From positions 1-6,902 of the forward strand of contig CAMDHB010000194.1 of the NCBI GenBank assembly GCA_945897655.1: a stretch of 6,902 bases of DNA. The letters are read 5' to 3'. The stretch's first letter is position 1. Every line of letters starts with the position of its first letter. Shown one piece after another: positions 1 through 5,337 of this stretch. The position numbers were made by a program, and so were the translations under genes. Below the pieces are notes generated by a model, which had not been told where the DNA came from, did no database searches, and saw only the letters and a list, made by a program, of their open reading frames with translations. The DNA comes from Pseudorhodobacter antarcticus. GTDB lineage: Bacteria > Pseudomonadota > Alphaproteobacteria > Rhodobacterales > Rhodobacteraceae.

Positions 1-1383
1 TGCCAGAACGGCGGCACCGTCGGCCTCATTCAGGGCGCCCTGACCGACGATCACAACCGTCGGCACTTCGCGCACTGCAGAATGGTCGATATTCGTCAGC
101 GCTTCCAGATCGGCACGGGCTGGACCGACATAGTCATAATCATAGGTCAAATCGACCGGCGCTCCGATCAACCCTACGCGGGCGCCCTGTGTCCAAGCCT
201 TGCGGATGCGGGCGTTCAGCACCGGCGCTTCGATACGCGGATTGGTGCCCACAAGCAGTATCATCTTGGCGCTGTCGATATCTTCGATCCGTGCCGTCCC
301 GACATAGGCACCTCGGTTGCCGGCAGGCAGCCGTGCACCATCAGTGCGGCTTTCGACATGACCGCCCAGACCCTCGACCAACGCCTTTAGCGAATAGGCC
401 GCCTCGACTGGCACCAGATCGCCCACCAGACCCGCAACACGCTTGCCCTTCATGGCAGCCGCAGCCGCGACCAAAGCCTCGCCCCAGCCCGCTTTGCGCA
501 GTTTGCCATTCTCGCGGATATAGGGCGTATCCAACCGCTGACGGCGCAGGCCGTCCCAGATGAAGCGGGTCTTGTCGCTGATCCACTCGTCGTTCACGCC
601 GTCGTGGTTGCGCGGGATGATCCGCATCACTTCGCGGCCTTTCGTGTCGATCCTGATGTTTGACCCCAGCGCATCCATCACGTCTATAGACTCGGTCTTG
701 GTCAATTCCCACGGACGGGCGGTAAAGGCATAGGGTTTGGACGTCAGCGCACCGACCGGGCACAGGTCAATGATGTTGCCCTGCAGGTTCGAATCCAGCG
801 TGGCGTTCAGGTAAGAGGTGATCTCTGCATCCTCGCCCCGGCCGGTTTGGCCCATCTGCAGGATCCCCGCGACCTCGGAGGTAAATCGGACACAGCGCGT
901 GCAAGAAATGCAGCGGGTCATCTTGGTTTCCACCAGAGGTCCCAGGTTCAGGTCCTCGGATGCGCGTTTGGGTTCGCGGTAGCGCGAAAAATCCACCCCA
1001 TACGCCACAGCCTGATCTTGCAAGTCACACTCGCCACCCTGATCGCAGATCGGGCAATCCAGCGGGTGGTTGATCAGCAGGAACTCCATCACCCCTTCGC
1101 GGGCCCTTTTTACCATCGGCGTGTTCGTTTTCACTACAGCTGGTTCACCATTCGGCCCGCCGCGCAGATCCTTGACCTGCATCGCGCAAGACGCTGCAGG
1201 CTTGGGCGGCCCGCCCACCACCTCCACCAGACACATGCGGCAGTTCCCGGCAATCGTCAGACGCTCATGATAGCAGAACCGCGGAATCTCGACCCCGGCC
1301 ACTTCGGCTGCCTGAATGATGGTCATCGCCGGGTCAACCTCGACCAGTATCCCGTCGATCAGCAGTTTTTTCAGGTCAGCCAT
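1..1383 (-). CDS. nuoG: NADH-quinone oxidoreductase subunit G (75 kDa, [2Fe-2S] N1b, [4Fe-4S] N4 and N5), N-terminal 461 codons
   Basis: NuoG is the largest subunit of the peripheral arm; its clusters carry electrons from NuoF toward the quinone site. The frame stays open to the left edge, so the C-terminal part is missing from the window. The N-terminal ferredoxin domain has the N1b ligands C37, C48, C51 and C66. Next come the N5 ligands H106, C110, C113 and C119, in HPLDCPICDQGGECDLQD. The N4 ligands are C158, C161 and C164 in RCISCTRCVRF, with C208 in DLCPVGALTSKPYAF. From about residue 220 (WELTKTESIDV) it enters the molybdopterin-oxidoreductase-like domain, which in complex I has lost its cofactor. 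I see no extra N7 cluster motif (CxxCxxxC plus C) between 220 and 461. The start at 1383 has a strong GGAAGGA site and gives the expected N-terminus. No frameshift is visible. Confidence 0.98.
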   Translation of the reverse strand, partial: MADLKKLLIDGILVEVDPAMTIIQAAEVAGVEIPRFCYHERLTIAGNCRMCLVEVVGGPPKPAASCAMQVKDLRGGPNGEPAVVKTNTPMVKRAREGVMEFLLINHPLDCPICDQGGECDLQDQAVAYGVDFSRYREPKRASEDLNLGPLVETKMTRCISCTRCVRFTSEVAGILQMGQTGRGEDAEITSYLNATLDSNLQGNIIDLCPVGALTSKPYAFTARPWELTKTESIDVMDALGSNIRIDTKGREVMRIIPRNHDGVNDEWISDKTRFIWDGLRRQRLDTPYIRENGKLRKAGWGEALVAAAAAMKGKRVAGLVGDLVPVEAAYSLKALVEGLGGHVESRTDGARLPAGNRGAYVGTARIEDIDSAKMILLVGTNPRIEAPVLNARIRKAWTQGARVGLIGAPVDLTYDYDYVGPARADLEALTNIDHSAVREVPTVVIVGQGALNEADGAAVLA

Positions 1384-1555
1384 GCACAAGGTCCTTCCGA
1401 GGTTTCCGCCCGAACAAAGCCCGCAACCAGACAGCCAATCCGCCCGCCGACTTTTCGCCCGGTATCTCCGATTTATCGGCGACGAAGGCAACGCCTTTCA
1501 TGCGTTCTTCGATATCCCGCATCATGTATTTCGCTTCCTGACCGCCGTAGCACAT
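1376..1555 (-). CDS. 59-residue protein of unknown function directly before nuoG
   Basis: I do not recognise this gene. The product begins MCYGGQEAKYMMRDIEERM, a charged helix-forming stretch with one cysteine at position 2. A linker with PGEKSAGG follows, then an amphipathic segment LAVWLRALFGRKPRK that is hydrophobic on one side and basic at its end. The latter could lie on the membrane surface, which is inference. The ATG at 1555 is preferred over a TTG at 1561 because GGAAGGG (1568-1562) sits 6 bases before the ATG but directly abuts the TTG. It starts two bases after the stop of the second DUF3291 gene, and its last codons overlap the nuoG start by 8 bases. The good ribosome binding site and tight packing argue that it is real despite its size. 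Confidence 0.72.
   Translation of the reverse strand: MCYGGQEAKYMMRDIEERMKGVAFVADKSEIPGEKSAGGLAVWLRALFGRKPRKDLVHG
1392..1398 (-). promoter_or_regulatory. Ribosome binding site of nuoG
   Basis: GGAAGGA lies 8 bases before the nuoG ATG at 1383 and inside the end of the 59-residue gene. It is among the strongest ribosome binding sites in the window and fixes the nuoG start. Confidence 0.75.
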
Positions 1556-1557
1556 GA

Positions 1558-2055
1558 TCAACCCTTCCCATGTCCGTCCGATGCCGCCGAGGCATCTTGA
1601 AACCAGTCCCAGCCAAAGGCCATTTCGCTTGGGCCCTGCTGGGTCAGCATGTCAAATCGGGCCAGCCCTTCTGCCACAGAGGGCCGGTGACCAGTAGGGA
1701 TCCACCACATCACCAGATTGGAATTTCCGATGGAATCATACCACTGCGCACGATTTTCGTAGAACTGCTTATGGACCGTGTTCCATACAAAATGCCGCAA
1801 GCTGCCTGCATCGGCCCAGACTGACAGAGTTGATGCCATACGTGGGTTTCCACCAAAGGCACCACCATCAGTCACCTGTTCATTGTTCATGTCGTCATCG
1901 GCCAGACGCCAGACAAACCCCGGGCTGCGCTCTGCCAGGGCGTTCACCTTATCCAGACCTGCCACAAAATCGGCAACCCTTGGGTCATCCCAATCGTAAC
2001 GCAGTTCGCCAAAATTCAGCTCTGCAAGTTGATGCCCAACAGGTTGCCTCGTCAT
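1558..2055 (-). CDS. DUF3291 family protein, second copy
   Basis: This 165-residue protein is a paralogue of the gene just upstream. It shares GHQLAELNFG (7-16), DDP (23-25), PGFVW (45-49), SVW (78-80), WNTVHKQF (91-98) and VMWWIPTGHRPS (115-126). By eye, 27 of 43 positions match in the N-terminal block and 30 of 59 in the C-terminal block. It differs in the central loop (50-75, rich in Asp, Asn and Gly) and has a C-terminal tail ending in SDGHGKG. The ATG at 2055 overlaps the stop of the first copy as ATGA, so the pair is probably translationally coupled and could form a heterodimer, since relatives of this fold dimerise. It is cytoplasmic, with no signal peptide. The reaction, if any, is unknown. 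Confidence 0.9.
   Translation of the reverse strand: MTRQPVGHQLAELNFGELRYDWDDPRVADFVAGLDKVNALAERSPGFVWRLADDDMNNEQVTDGGAFGGNPRMASTLSVWADAGSLRHFVWNTVHKQFYENRAQWYDSIGNSNLVMWWIPTGHRPSVAEGLARFDMLTQQGPSEMAFGWDWFQDASAASDGHGKG
1562..1568 (-). promoter_or_regulatory. Ribosome binding site deciding the start of the 59-residue gene
   Basis: The minus strand reads GGAAGGG here. It is 6 bases from the ATG at 1555 but has no spacing to the TTG at 1561, so it selects the ATG. It lies inside the end of the second DUF3291 gene. Confidence 0.7.
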
Positions 2056-2525
2056 GCCACACCCCAAGACCGCTGGACCCAAGCCCAATCAAAGGCCGCA
2101 TCGCTGGCCCCCTCTACCCGCAACTGATCCAGTTTTGCCAAGGCTTCTTCTAGGCTCGGGCGATGGCCGGCAGGCACCCACCACATGACGAAATGCATCG
2201 GCCCCATTACCTCGAACCAGGCCGCGCGCCGGTCCAGAAACTGACGATGCACGGTGTTGTAGACAAAGGCCTGCAGCGTATCGACGCTTTCCCATACAGT
2301 GAGGTTGGAAACATATTGAGGATCTCCACCAATCTTGGCCTCGGTATTGCCCGTACCCGGCGCACCCGAGCCCTCCATCATCCAGACAAACCCCGGCATG
2401 CGTTTGCCAAGACCATTGACAGGGTCTAGTGCCGCCATGAACTCAGCCACAAGCGGATCATCGGTTGGTGCCAAAAGACGCCCGACATTCAATTCCGCAA
2501 GGTGATGGCCGGGGCGCGCGTTCAT
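2052..2525 (-). CDS. DUF3291 family protein, first copy
   Basis: This 157-residue protein has the full set of DUF3291 motifs: HHLAELNVGRL near the start (7-17), DDP (22-24), PGFVW (44-48), LTVWES (75-80), VYNTVHRQFLDRR (88-100) and VMWWVPAGHRPS (113-124). The family is thought to adopt a dimeric alpha-beta barrel fold like small monooxygenase-type and heme-binding proteins; no reaction is established for it. No signal peptide or membrane segment is present, so it should be cytoplasmic. The ATG at 2525 overlaps the stop of the preceding gene as ATGA and gives a start right before the conserved N-terminal strand; there is no strong ribosome binding site, so coupled translation is likely. Compared with the second copy it has a different loop at about 50-70. 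A complex I role is only suggested by position. Confidence 0.9.
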   Translation of the reverse strand: MNARPGHHLAELNVGRLLAPTDDPLVAEFMAALDPVNGLGKRMPGFVWMMEGSGAPGTGNTEAKIGGDPQYVSNLTVWESVDTLQAFVYNTVHRQFLDRRAAWFEVMGPMHFVMWWVPAGHRPSLEEALAKLDQLRVEGASDAAFDWAWVQRSWGVA

Positions 2526-2941
2526 TTTGAAGACCATAGCAAGGAACCGACCAAGGTTGCATCTGCAATCTCTGCCTGACCAACAGTGCAATAGCTGTCA
2601 ACATCCCCTTCACGAACACCCGCTGCCACCAGATAGGCAACAGCAGCCGCCCTGACACGTGCCTTCTCGGCCTTGTCCTTCAAGAAGATCGTCACCTCGT
2701 TTTCGTCATACCCTTTTGATCTGGCATAGGATTCAAGTCTCTTCATCTTGAGCAAAACAACCAGCATCCGCGCCGACAAGCTAGGGCAGGTTTGCCGAAG
2801 GATGTCCCCAGCGGCTGCCGCGACAAGCTGTTCGTTGATATGCACTTCCTCTGCCAATGGCACTTTGCCTTGCGCGATGGCCGGGCAAGACACCGCGATC
2901 AACAAGGCTGCTACGACCGAGGGGAACCAAGTTCTGGACAT
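2522..2941 (-). CDS. Exported protein, DUF5333-like
   Basis: From the ATG at 2941 this gene encodes 139 residues. Residues 1-23 look like a Sec signal peptide: R3, a hydrophobic core VVAALLIAV, and an AIA cleavage site before Q24. The mature protein begins GKVPLAEEVHINEQL. It is mainly helical and charged, with CPSLSARM at 52-59, a KAEKARVRAAAVAYL helix (90-104) and SYCTVGQAEIA (117-126). C52 and C118 are a likely disulphide pair in the periplasm. The order of motifs matches the DUF5333 family that I know from Rhodobacteraceae. An ATG at 2989 in the same frame would add 16 residues before the signal peptide and is less likely; AAAGG lies 9 bases before 2941. The stop overlaps the next start as ATGA (2525-2522). 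The function is unknown. Confidence 0.82.
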   Translation of the reverse strand: MSRTWFPSVVAALLIAVSCPAIAQGKVPLAEEVHINEQLVAAAAGDILRQTCPSLSARMLVVLLKMKRLESYARSKGYDENEVTIFLKDKAEKARVRAAAVAYLVAAGVREGDVDSYCTVGQAEIADATLVGSLLWSSK

Positions 2942-3077
2942 CAAACCATACCTTTGGCGCACAACTGTGCCACGAAACTCCGGGCGCATTCATTTGGCGA
3001 CAAGTGCAATCCTGCGCCATTCCGCCCTGACATGCCATAACAGGGCCCCGCCGTCTGATACTCAGGCGCGATCCTGC

Positions 3078-3425
3078 TCACGTACACCCCCAACCGAATA
3101 CCCAAGATGCCGGCGCCGAGAAGCGTCCATAGGCGCTAGTGTCCAGACTGCGGTTAAACCCGGCGCAATAGGCTTCCGCGACCTTCTTTGCTGTCAACCC
3201 ATCTGAATAATCCAGTTCGGGCGCACTCGCCCGAGTGATCCGCATAACAACACTGCCCTGAGCCTGCAGCAGCGTTTGCCTATTCACGACGTAGCGAAAC
3301 CCATCCCCAATCACGACTTGTTCCGCACGTCCATCCGCTGCAGGCAAGGTCAATGGCCGCAGCGGTAGCGGCTCTGCACATGATGAGAGTGCCAACAGTA
3401 TCGCCAAACTACCACTCGCTCTCAA
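3078..3425 (-). CDS. Probable small lipoprotein of unknown function
   Basis: From a TTG at 3425 this frame encodes 115 residues. Residues 1-16 form a compact lipoprotein signal peptide: R2, a hydrophobic core LAILLAL, and a lipobox LSSC with lipidation at C16. The mature part has two predicted beta-type segments (about 34-48 and 56-66), then AKKVAEAYCAGFNR (80-92) and a C-terminal RFSAPASWVFGWGC. C87 and C114 could form a disulphide in the periplasm. The TTG start is chosen because upstream ATGs (3512, 3488) would put 20 or more extra polar residues before the signal peptide. The nearest purine-rich element, GAGGT (3445-3441), is rather far at 15 bases, so the start is uncertain. No family was recognised with confidence. 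It lies in the nuo operon direction but follows the AT-rich gap, so it could have its own promoter. Confidence 0.65.
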   Translation of the reverse strand: MRASGSLAILLALSSCAEPLPLRPLTLPAADGRAEQVVIGDGFRYVVNRQTLLQAQGSVVMRITRASAPELDYSDGLTAKKVAEAYCAGFNRSLDTSAYGRFSAPASWVFGWGCT

Positions 3426-3748
3426 AGCCCGGCATCGACAAACCTCATGGATAGATCTTGGTGTTCGCGCCTGACCAAGGATGCACATCGACGAACTGCC
3501 CCACATCTTCACACATCGCGATCGCCAAATTTGTTATGCGTACCGCCGCGTTTACGGCACCTGCAAGATGATATCCCTTCGGACTCACACCACCGACGAA
3601 ATCAGTCAAGTTCGCCTGAAGTCGGATCACATAGTTGGTAACCTATTAGTCAAAATTGAACTGTTGGATTTGCTCTTTGGCATCGCTTTCGTGCTCGGGC
3701 AGTGCGCCAACTCTCACCCGCCGTTCGCACAACGCATCCACCCCGGGG
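3426..3748. other. 323-base stretch without a convincing gene between nuoF and the lipoprotein
   Basis: This is the only long gap in the window. It is noticeably richer in A and T than the flanking genes, especially around 3630-3690. On the minus strand a 31-codon open frame, GTG 3741 to TAA, ends in IQQFNFD. It is followed by a second frame from GTG 3630 to TGA 3445, which is listed separately. Neither resembles a family I know. TTGACT occurs on the minus strand near 3650, but no well-placed -10 element follows it. I see no terminator. It could hold an internal promoter, decayed coding sequence or a fast-evolving small gene. Confidence 0.55.
3445..3630 (-). CDS. Questionable 61-codon open frame after nuoF
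   Basis: A GTG-started frame encodes 61 residues, including GYHLAGAVNAAVRITNLAIAM in the middle and ending in HPWSGANTKIYP. I do not recognise it. There is no clear ribosome binding site. Third-codon-position GC is only a little over half by my count, which appears well below neighbouring nuo genes. Its stop codon overlaps an ATG at 3448-3446 that opens a frame of only eight codons. A weak hydrophobic patch (about 22-39) is present, but no signal peptide. It may be a small unrecognised gene, a remnant, or chance. I report it because it is the best minus-strand frame in the gap. Confidence 0.2.
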   Translation of the reverse strand: MIRLQANLTDFVGGVSPKGYHLAGAVNAAVRITNLAIAMCEDVGQFVDVHPWSGANTKIYP

Positions 3749-5053
3749 CTAGCATCCTGACTCTGCCGCCATAGCCCCCATGCGTCCGGTCTTCTTGGCC
3801 TTGATCCGGTCTTCGATCTCGTCCCGGAATGCACGAACCAACCCCTGAATGGGCCAGGCCGCCGCATCCCCCAGCGCGCAGATGGTATGGCCTTCGACTT
3901 GCTTGGTCACGCTCAACAGCATATCGATTTCCTCAACCTCCGCATCGCCGCGCACCAGACGGTCCATCACCCGCATCATCCAGCCTGTGCCTTCGCGGCA
4001 CGGCGTGCACTGCCCACAGGATTCGTGCTTGTAGAATTTGGACAGCCGCCAGATCGCCTTGATCACATCGGTCGACTGATCCATCACGATCACTGCAGCC
4101 GTTCCCAGACCCGACCGCTGTTCGCGCAACCAGTCGAAATCCATGATCGCGTCGTCGCACTGCTTGGCAGTCAGCAGCGGAACCGAGGACCCACCCGGAA
4201 TCACCGCCTTCAGGTTTCCCCAGCCACCCCGAACGCCACCGCAATGTTCATCCAGCAATTGACGCAGCGGAATCGACATGGCTTCCTCAACCACACACCG
4301 ATGGTTTACGTGGCCCGAGATGCCAAAAATCTTGGTCCCAACATTGTTTGGGCGCCCGAAAGAGGAAAACCACTCAGGCCCACGGCGCAAGATCGTCGGG
4401 ACAACGGCAATCGATTCCACGTTGTTCACCGTCGTCGGGCAGCCATAAAGGCCCGAACCCGCCGGGAAAGGCGGCTTCATCCGCGGCATGCCTTTCTTGC
4501 CTTCCAGGCTTTCCAGCAACGCCGTTTCCTCGCCGCAGATATAAGCGCCCGCCCCGTGATGCAGATACAGGTCGAAATCATAGCCAGCCTTGCAGGCATT
4601 CCGGCCCAGCAGCCCGTCGTCATAGCATTCTTCAATCGCCGCTTGCAGCGCTTCACGCTCGCGGATGTACTCGCCGCGAATATATATGTAGCAAGCATGC
4701 GCGCCCATCGCGAAGGAAGCGATCAGGCACCCCTCGATCAGCGTGTGGGGATCGTGGCGCATGATCTCGCGATCTTTGCAGGTTCCGGGTTCGGATTCGT
4801 CCGCATTGACCACCAGATAACACGGCCGGCCGTCGCTGCCTTTCGGCATGAACGACCACTTCAACCCGGTGGGAAACCCGGCCCCTCCACGGCCACGCAG
4901 GCCCGAGGCCTTGACCAATTCAACGATCTTGTCTCGTCCCAGTGCCAGAATGCCTGCCGTGCCATCCCAATGCCCGCGCTTCTTGGCACCCGCCAGCGAA
5001 CGATCGTGCATCCCGTACAGGTTGGTGAAAATGCGGTCCTGATCCTTGAGCAT
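3749..5053 (-). CDS. nuoF: NADH-quinone oxidoreductase subunit F (51 kDa, FMN, [4Fe-4S] N3)
   Basis: NuoF is the electron entry point of complex I: it oxidises NADH, passes hydride to FMN, and sends electrons one at a time to cluster N3 in the cytoplasmic arm. The 434-residue length is normal. The glycine-rich GLRGRGGAGFPTGLKW (51-66) contributes to nucleotide and flavin binding. The NADESEPGTCKDR block (83-95) is the conserved FMN-pocket segment, and the Y171-I-CGEE block (171-176) follows. Cluster N3 ligands are visible as C346-x2-C349-x2-C352 in SCGQCTPCREGTGW, with the fourth, C392, in HTICALGDAAAWP. The start at 5053 has a good AAGGA site 8 bases upstream and gives the family's usual N-terminus with DRIFTNLYG. 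The gene ends in TAG. It is followed by the longest gap in the window rather than directly by nuoG. There is no sign of frameshift. Confidence 0.98.
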   Translation of the reverse strand: MLKDQDRIFTNLYGMHDRSLAGAKKRGHWDGTAGILALGRDKIVELVKASGLRGRGGAGFPTGLKWSFMPKGSDGRPCYLVVNADESEPGTCKDREIMRHDPHTLIEGCLIASFAMGAHACYIYIRGEYIREREALQAAIEECYDDGLLGRNACKAGYDFDLYLHHGAGAYICGEETALLESLEGKKGMPRMKPPFPAGSGLYGCPTTVNNVESIAVVPTILRRGPEWFSSFGRPNNVGTKIFGISGHVNHRCVVEEAMSIPLRQLLDEHCGGVRGGWGNLKAVIPGGSSVPLLTAKQCDDAIMDFDWLREQRSGLGTAAVIVMDQSTDVIKAIWRLSKFYKHESCGQCTPCREGTGWMMRVMDRLVRGDAEVEEIDMLLSVTKQVEGHTICALGDAAAWPIQGLVRAFRDEIEDRIKAKKTGRMGAMAAESGC

Positions 5054-5061
5054 GCGCTCTT

Positions 5062-5066
5062 TCCTT
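5062..5066 (-). promoter_or_regulatory. Ribosome binding site of nuoF
   Basis: AAGGA lies in a purine-rich run, 8 bases before the ATG at 5053. It sits just after the leader stem-loop, so access to it may depend on that hairpin. Confidence 0.7.
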
Positions 5067-5071
5067 TTCCC

Positions 5072-5087
5072 AAGGCCCTGAGGCCTT
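5072..5087 (-). promoter_or_regulatory. Perfect stem-loop in the nuoF leader
   Basis: The transcript strand reads AAGGCC-TCAG-GGCCTT, a perfect 6-bp stem with a 4-base loop. It lies in the 53-base gap between the DUF5337-like gene and nuoF. It ends five bases before the AAGGA ribosome binding site of nuoF (5066-5062). It is not followed by a U-run on the transcript strand, so it is unlikely to be a terminator. It could shape translation or mRNA stability at nuoF; that is inference. Confidence 0.5.
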
Positions 5088-5106
5088 TATTCCAACCCTT
5101 GCGGGC

Positions 5107-5337
5107 CTATCTTTGCCGCCGCCACAACCTGTAGGCCGCCACCATTGCCCAAATGAACGCGGCGGCTGCACTCAGGTCGCCCAGCAGGATGTACTTTGGC
5201 GGCCAGCCCATTCGTCCGCCGATCCATTGAAACCCCATCCAGCCGATCATCGTTGCCACAACCACCAGGGCAATCAATCGCCCTTGCGCCATATTGGCCT
5301 GATCATCCGGACCCGTCATCGTCTCGTCAGTAATCAT
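5107..5337 (-). CDS. Small two-helix membrane protein, DUF5337-like
   Basis: This 76-residue protein has two hydrophobic segments, about 20-40 (LIALVVVATMIGWMGFQWIG) and 49-69, joined by a short GRMGWPPKY loop. It ends in a basic RLWRRQR tail, which by the positive-inside rule should face the cytoplasm. The pattern matches the small DUF5337 proteins that I know from nuo operons of Rhodobacteraceae. From the first ATG it overlaps the stop of the upstream gene by 11 bases. A second in-frame ATG at 5319 would give a 70-residue product starting MTGPDDQ. Neither start has a strong ribosome binding site, so translation probably depends on coupling to the upstream gene. It may be a membrane accessory protein of complex I; no catalytic residue is evident. 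The gene is likely real; the exact start is uncertain. Confidence 0.85.
   Translation of the reverse strand: MITDETMTGPDDQANMAQGRLIALVVVATMIGWMGFQWIGGRMGWPPKYILLGDLSAAAAFIWAMVAAYRLWRRQR

Noticed and set aside
847..1557. Plus-strand open frame of 236 codons
   Set aside because: It is antisense to the ferredoxin-like and cluster-binding part of nuoG and to the 59-residue gene; its composition is that of an antisense shadow.
3637..3643. GGTAACC near-palindrome in the AT-rich gap, considered as an operator
   Set aside because: A single 7-base palindrome without a second copy or promoter elements is expected by chance.
3620..3655. TTGACT on the minus strand considered as a -35 promoter element
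   Set aside because: No good -10 hexamer occurs at 16-18 bases; the best AT-rich match is at the wrong spacing.
3481..3774. Plus-strand open frame of 97 codons over the AT-rich gap
   Set aside because: It has a hydrophobic stretch (VKIELLDLLFGIAFVLG) but no clear ribosome binding site or family. It runs into the 3' end of nuoF and is on the wrong strand for the operon. It is not excluded, only unsupported.
3745..3778. GGGGCT and AGCCCC inverted repeat around the nuoF stop, considered as a terminator
   Set aside because: The stem is only 6 bp with a 22-base loop, lies mostly inside the coding end of nuoF, and has no following T-run on the transcript strand.
5072..5090. Hairpin before nuoF read as a terminator
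   Set aside because: The short T-run follows only on the plus strand, where no gene ends; on the transcript strand the hairpin is followed by a purine-rich ribosome binding site.
3887..5134. Long plus-strand open frame of 415 codons
   Set aside because: It lies opposite nuoF and overlaps its cluster-binding and flavin-binding codons. Its product is rich in Arg, His, Gln and Pro, as expected for an antisense frame in GC-rich DNA, and it has no recognisable domain.
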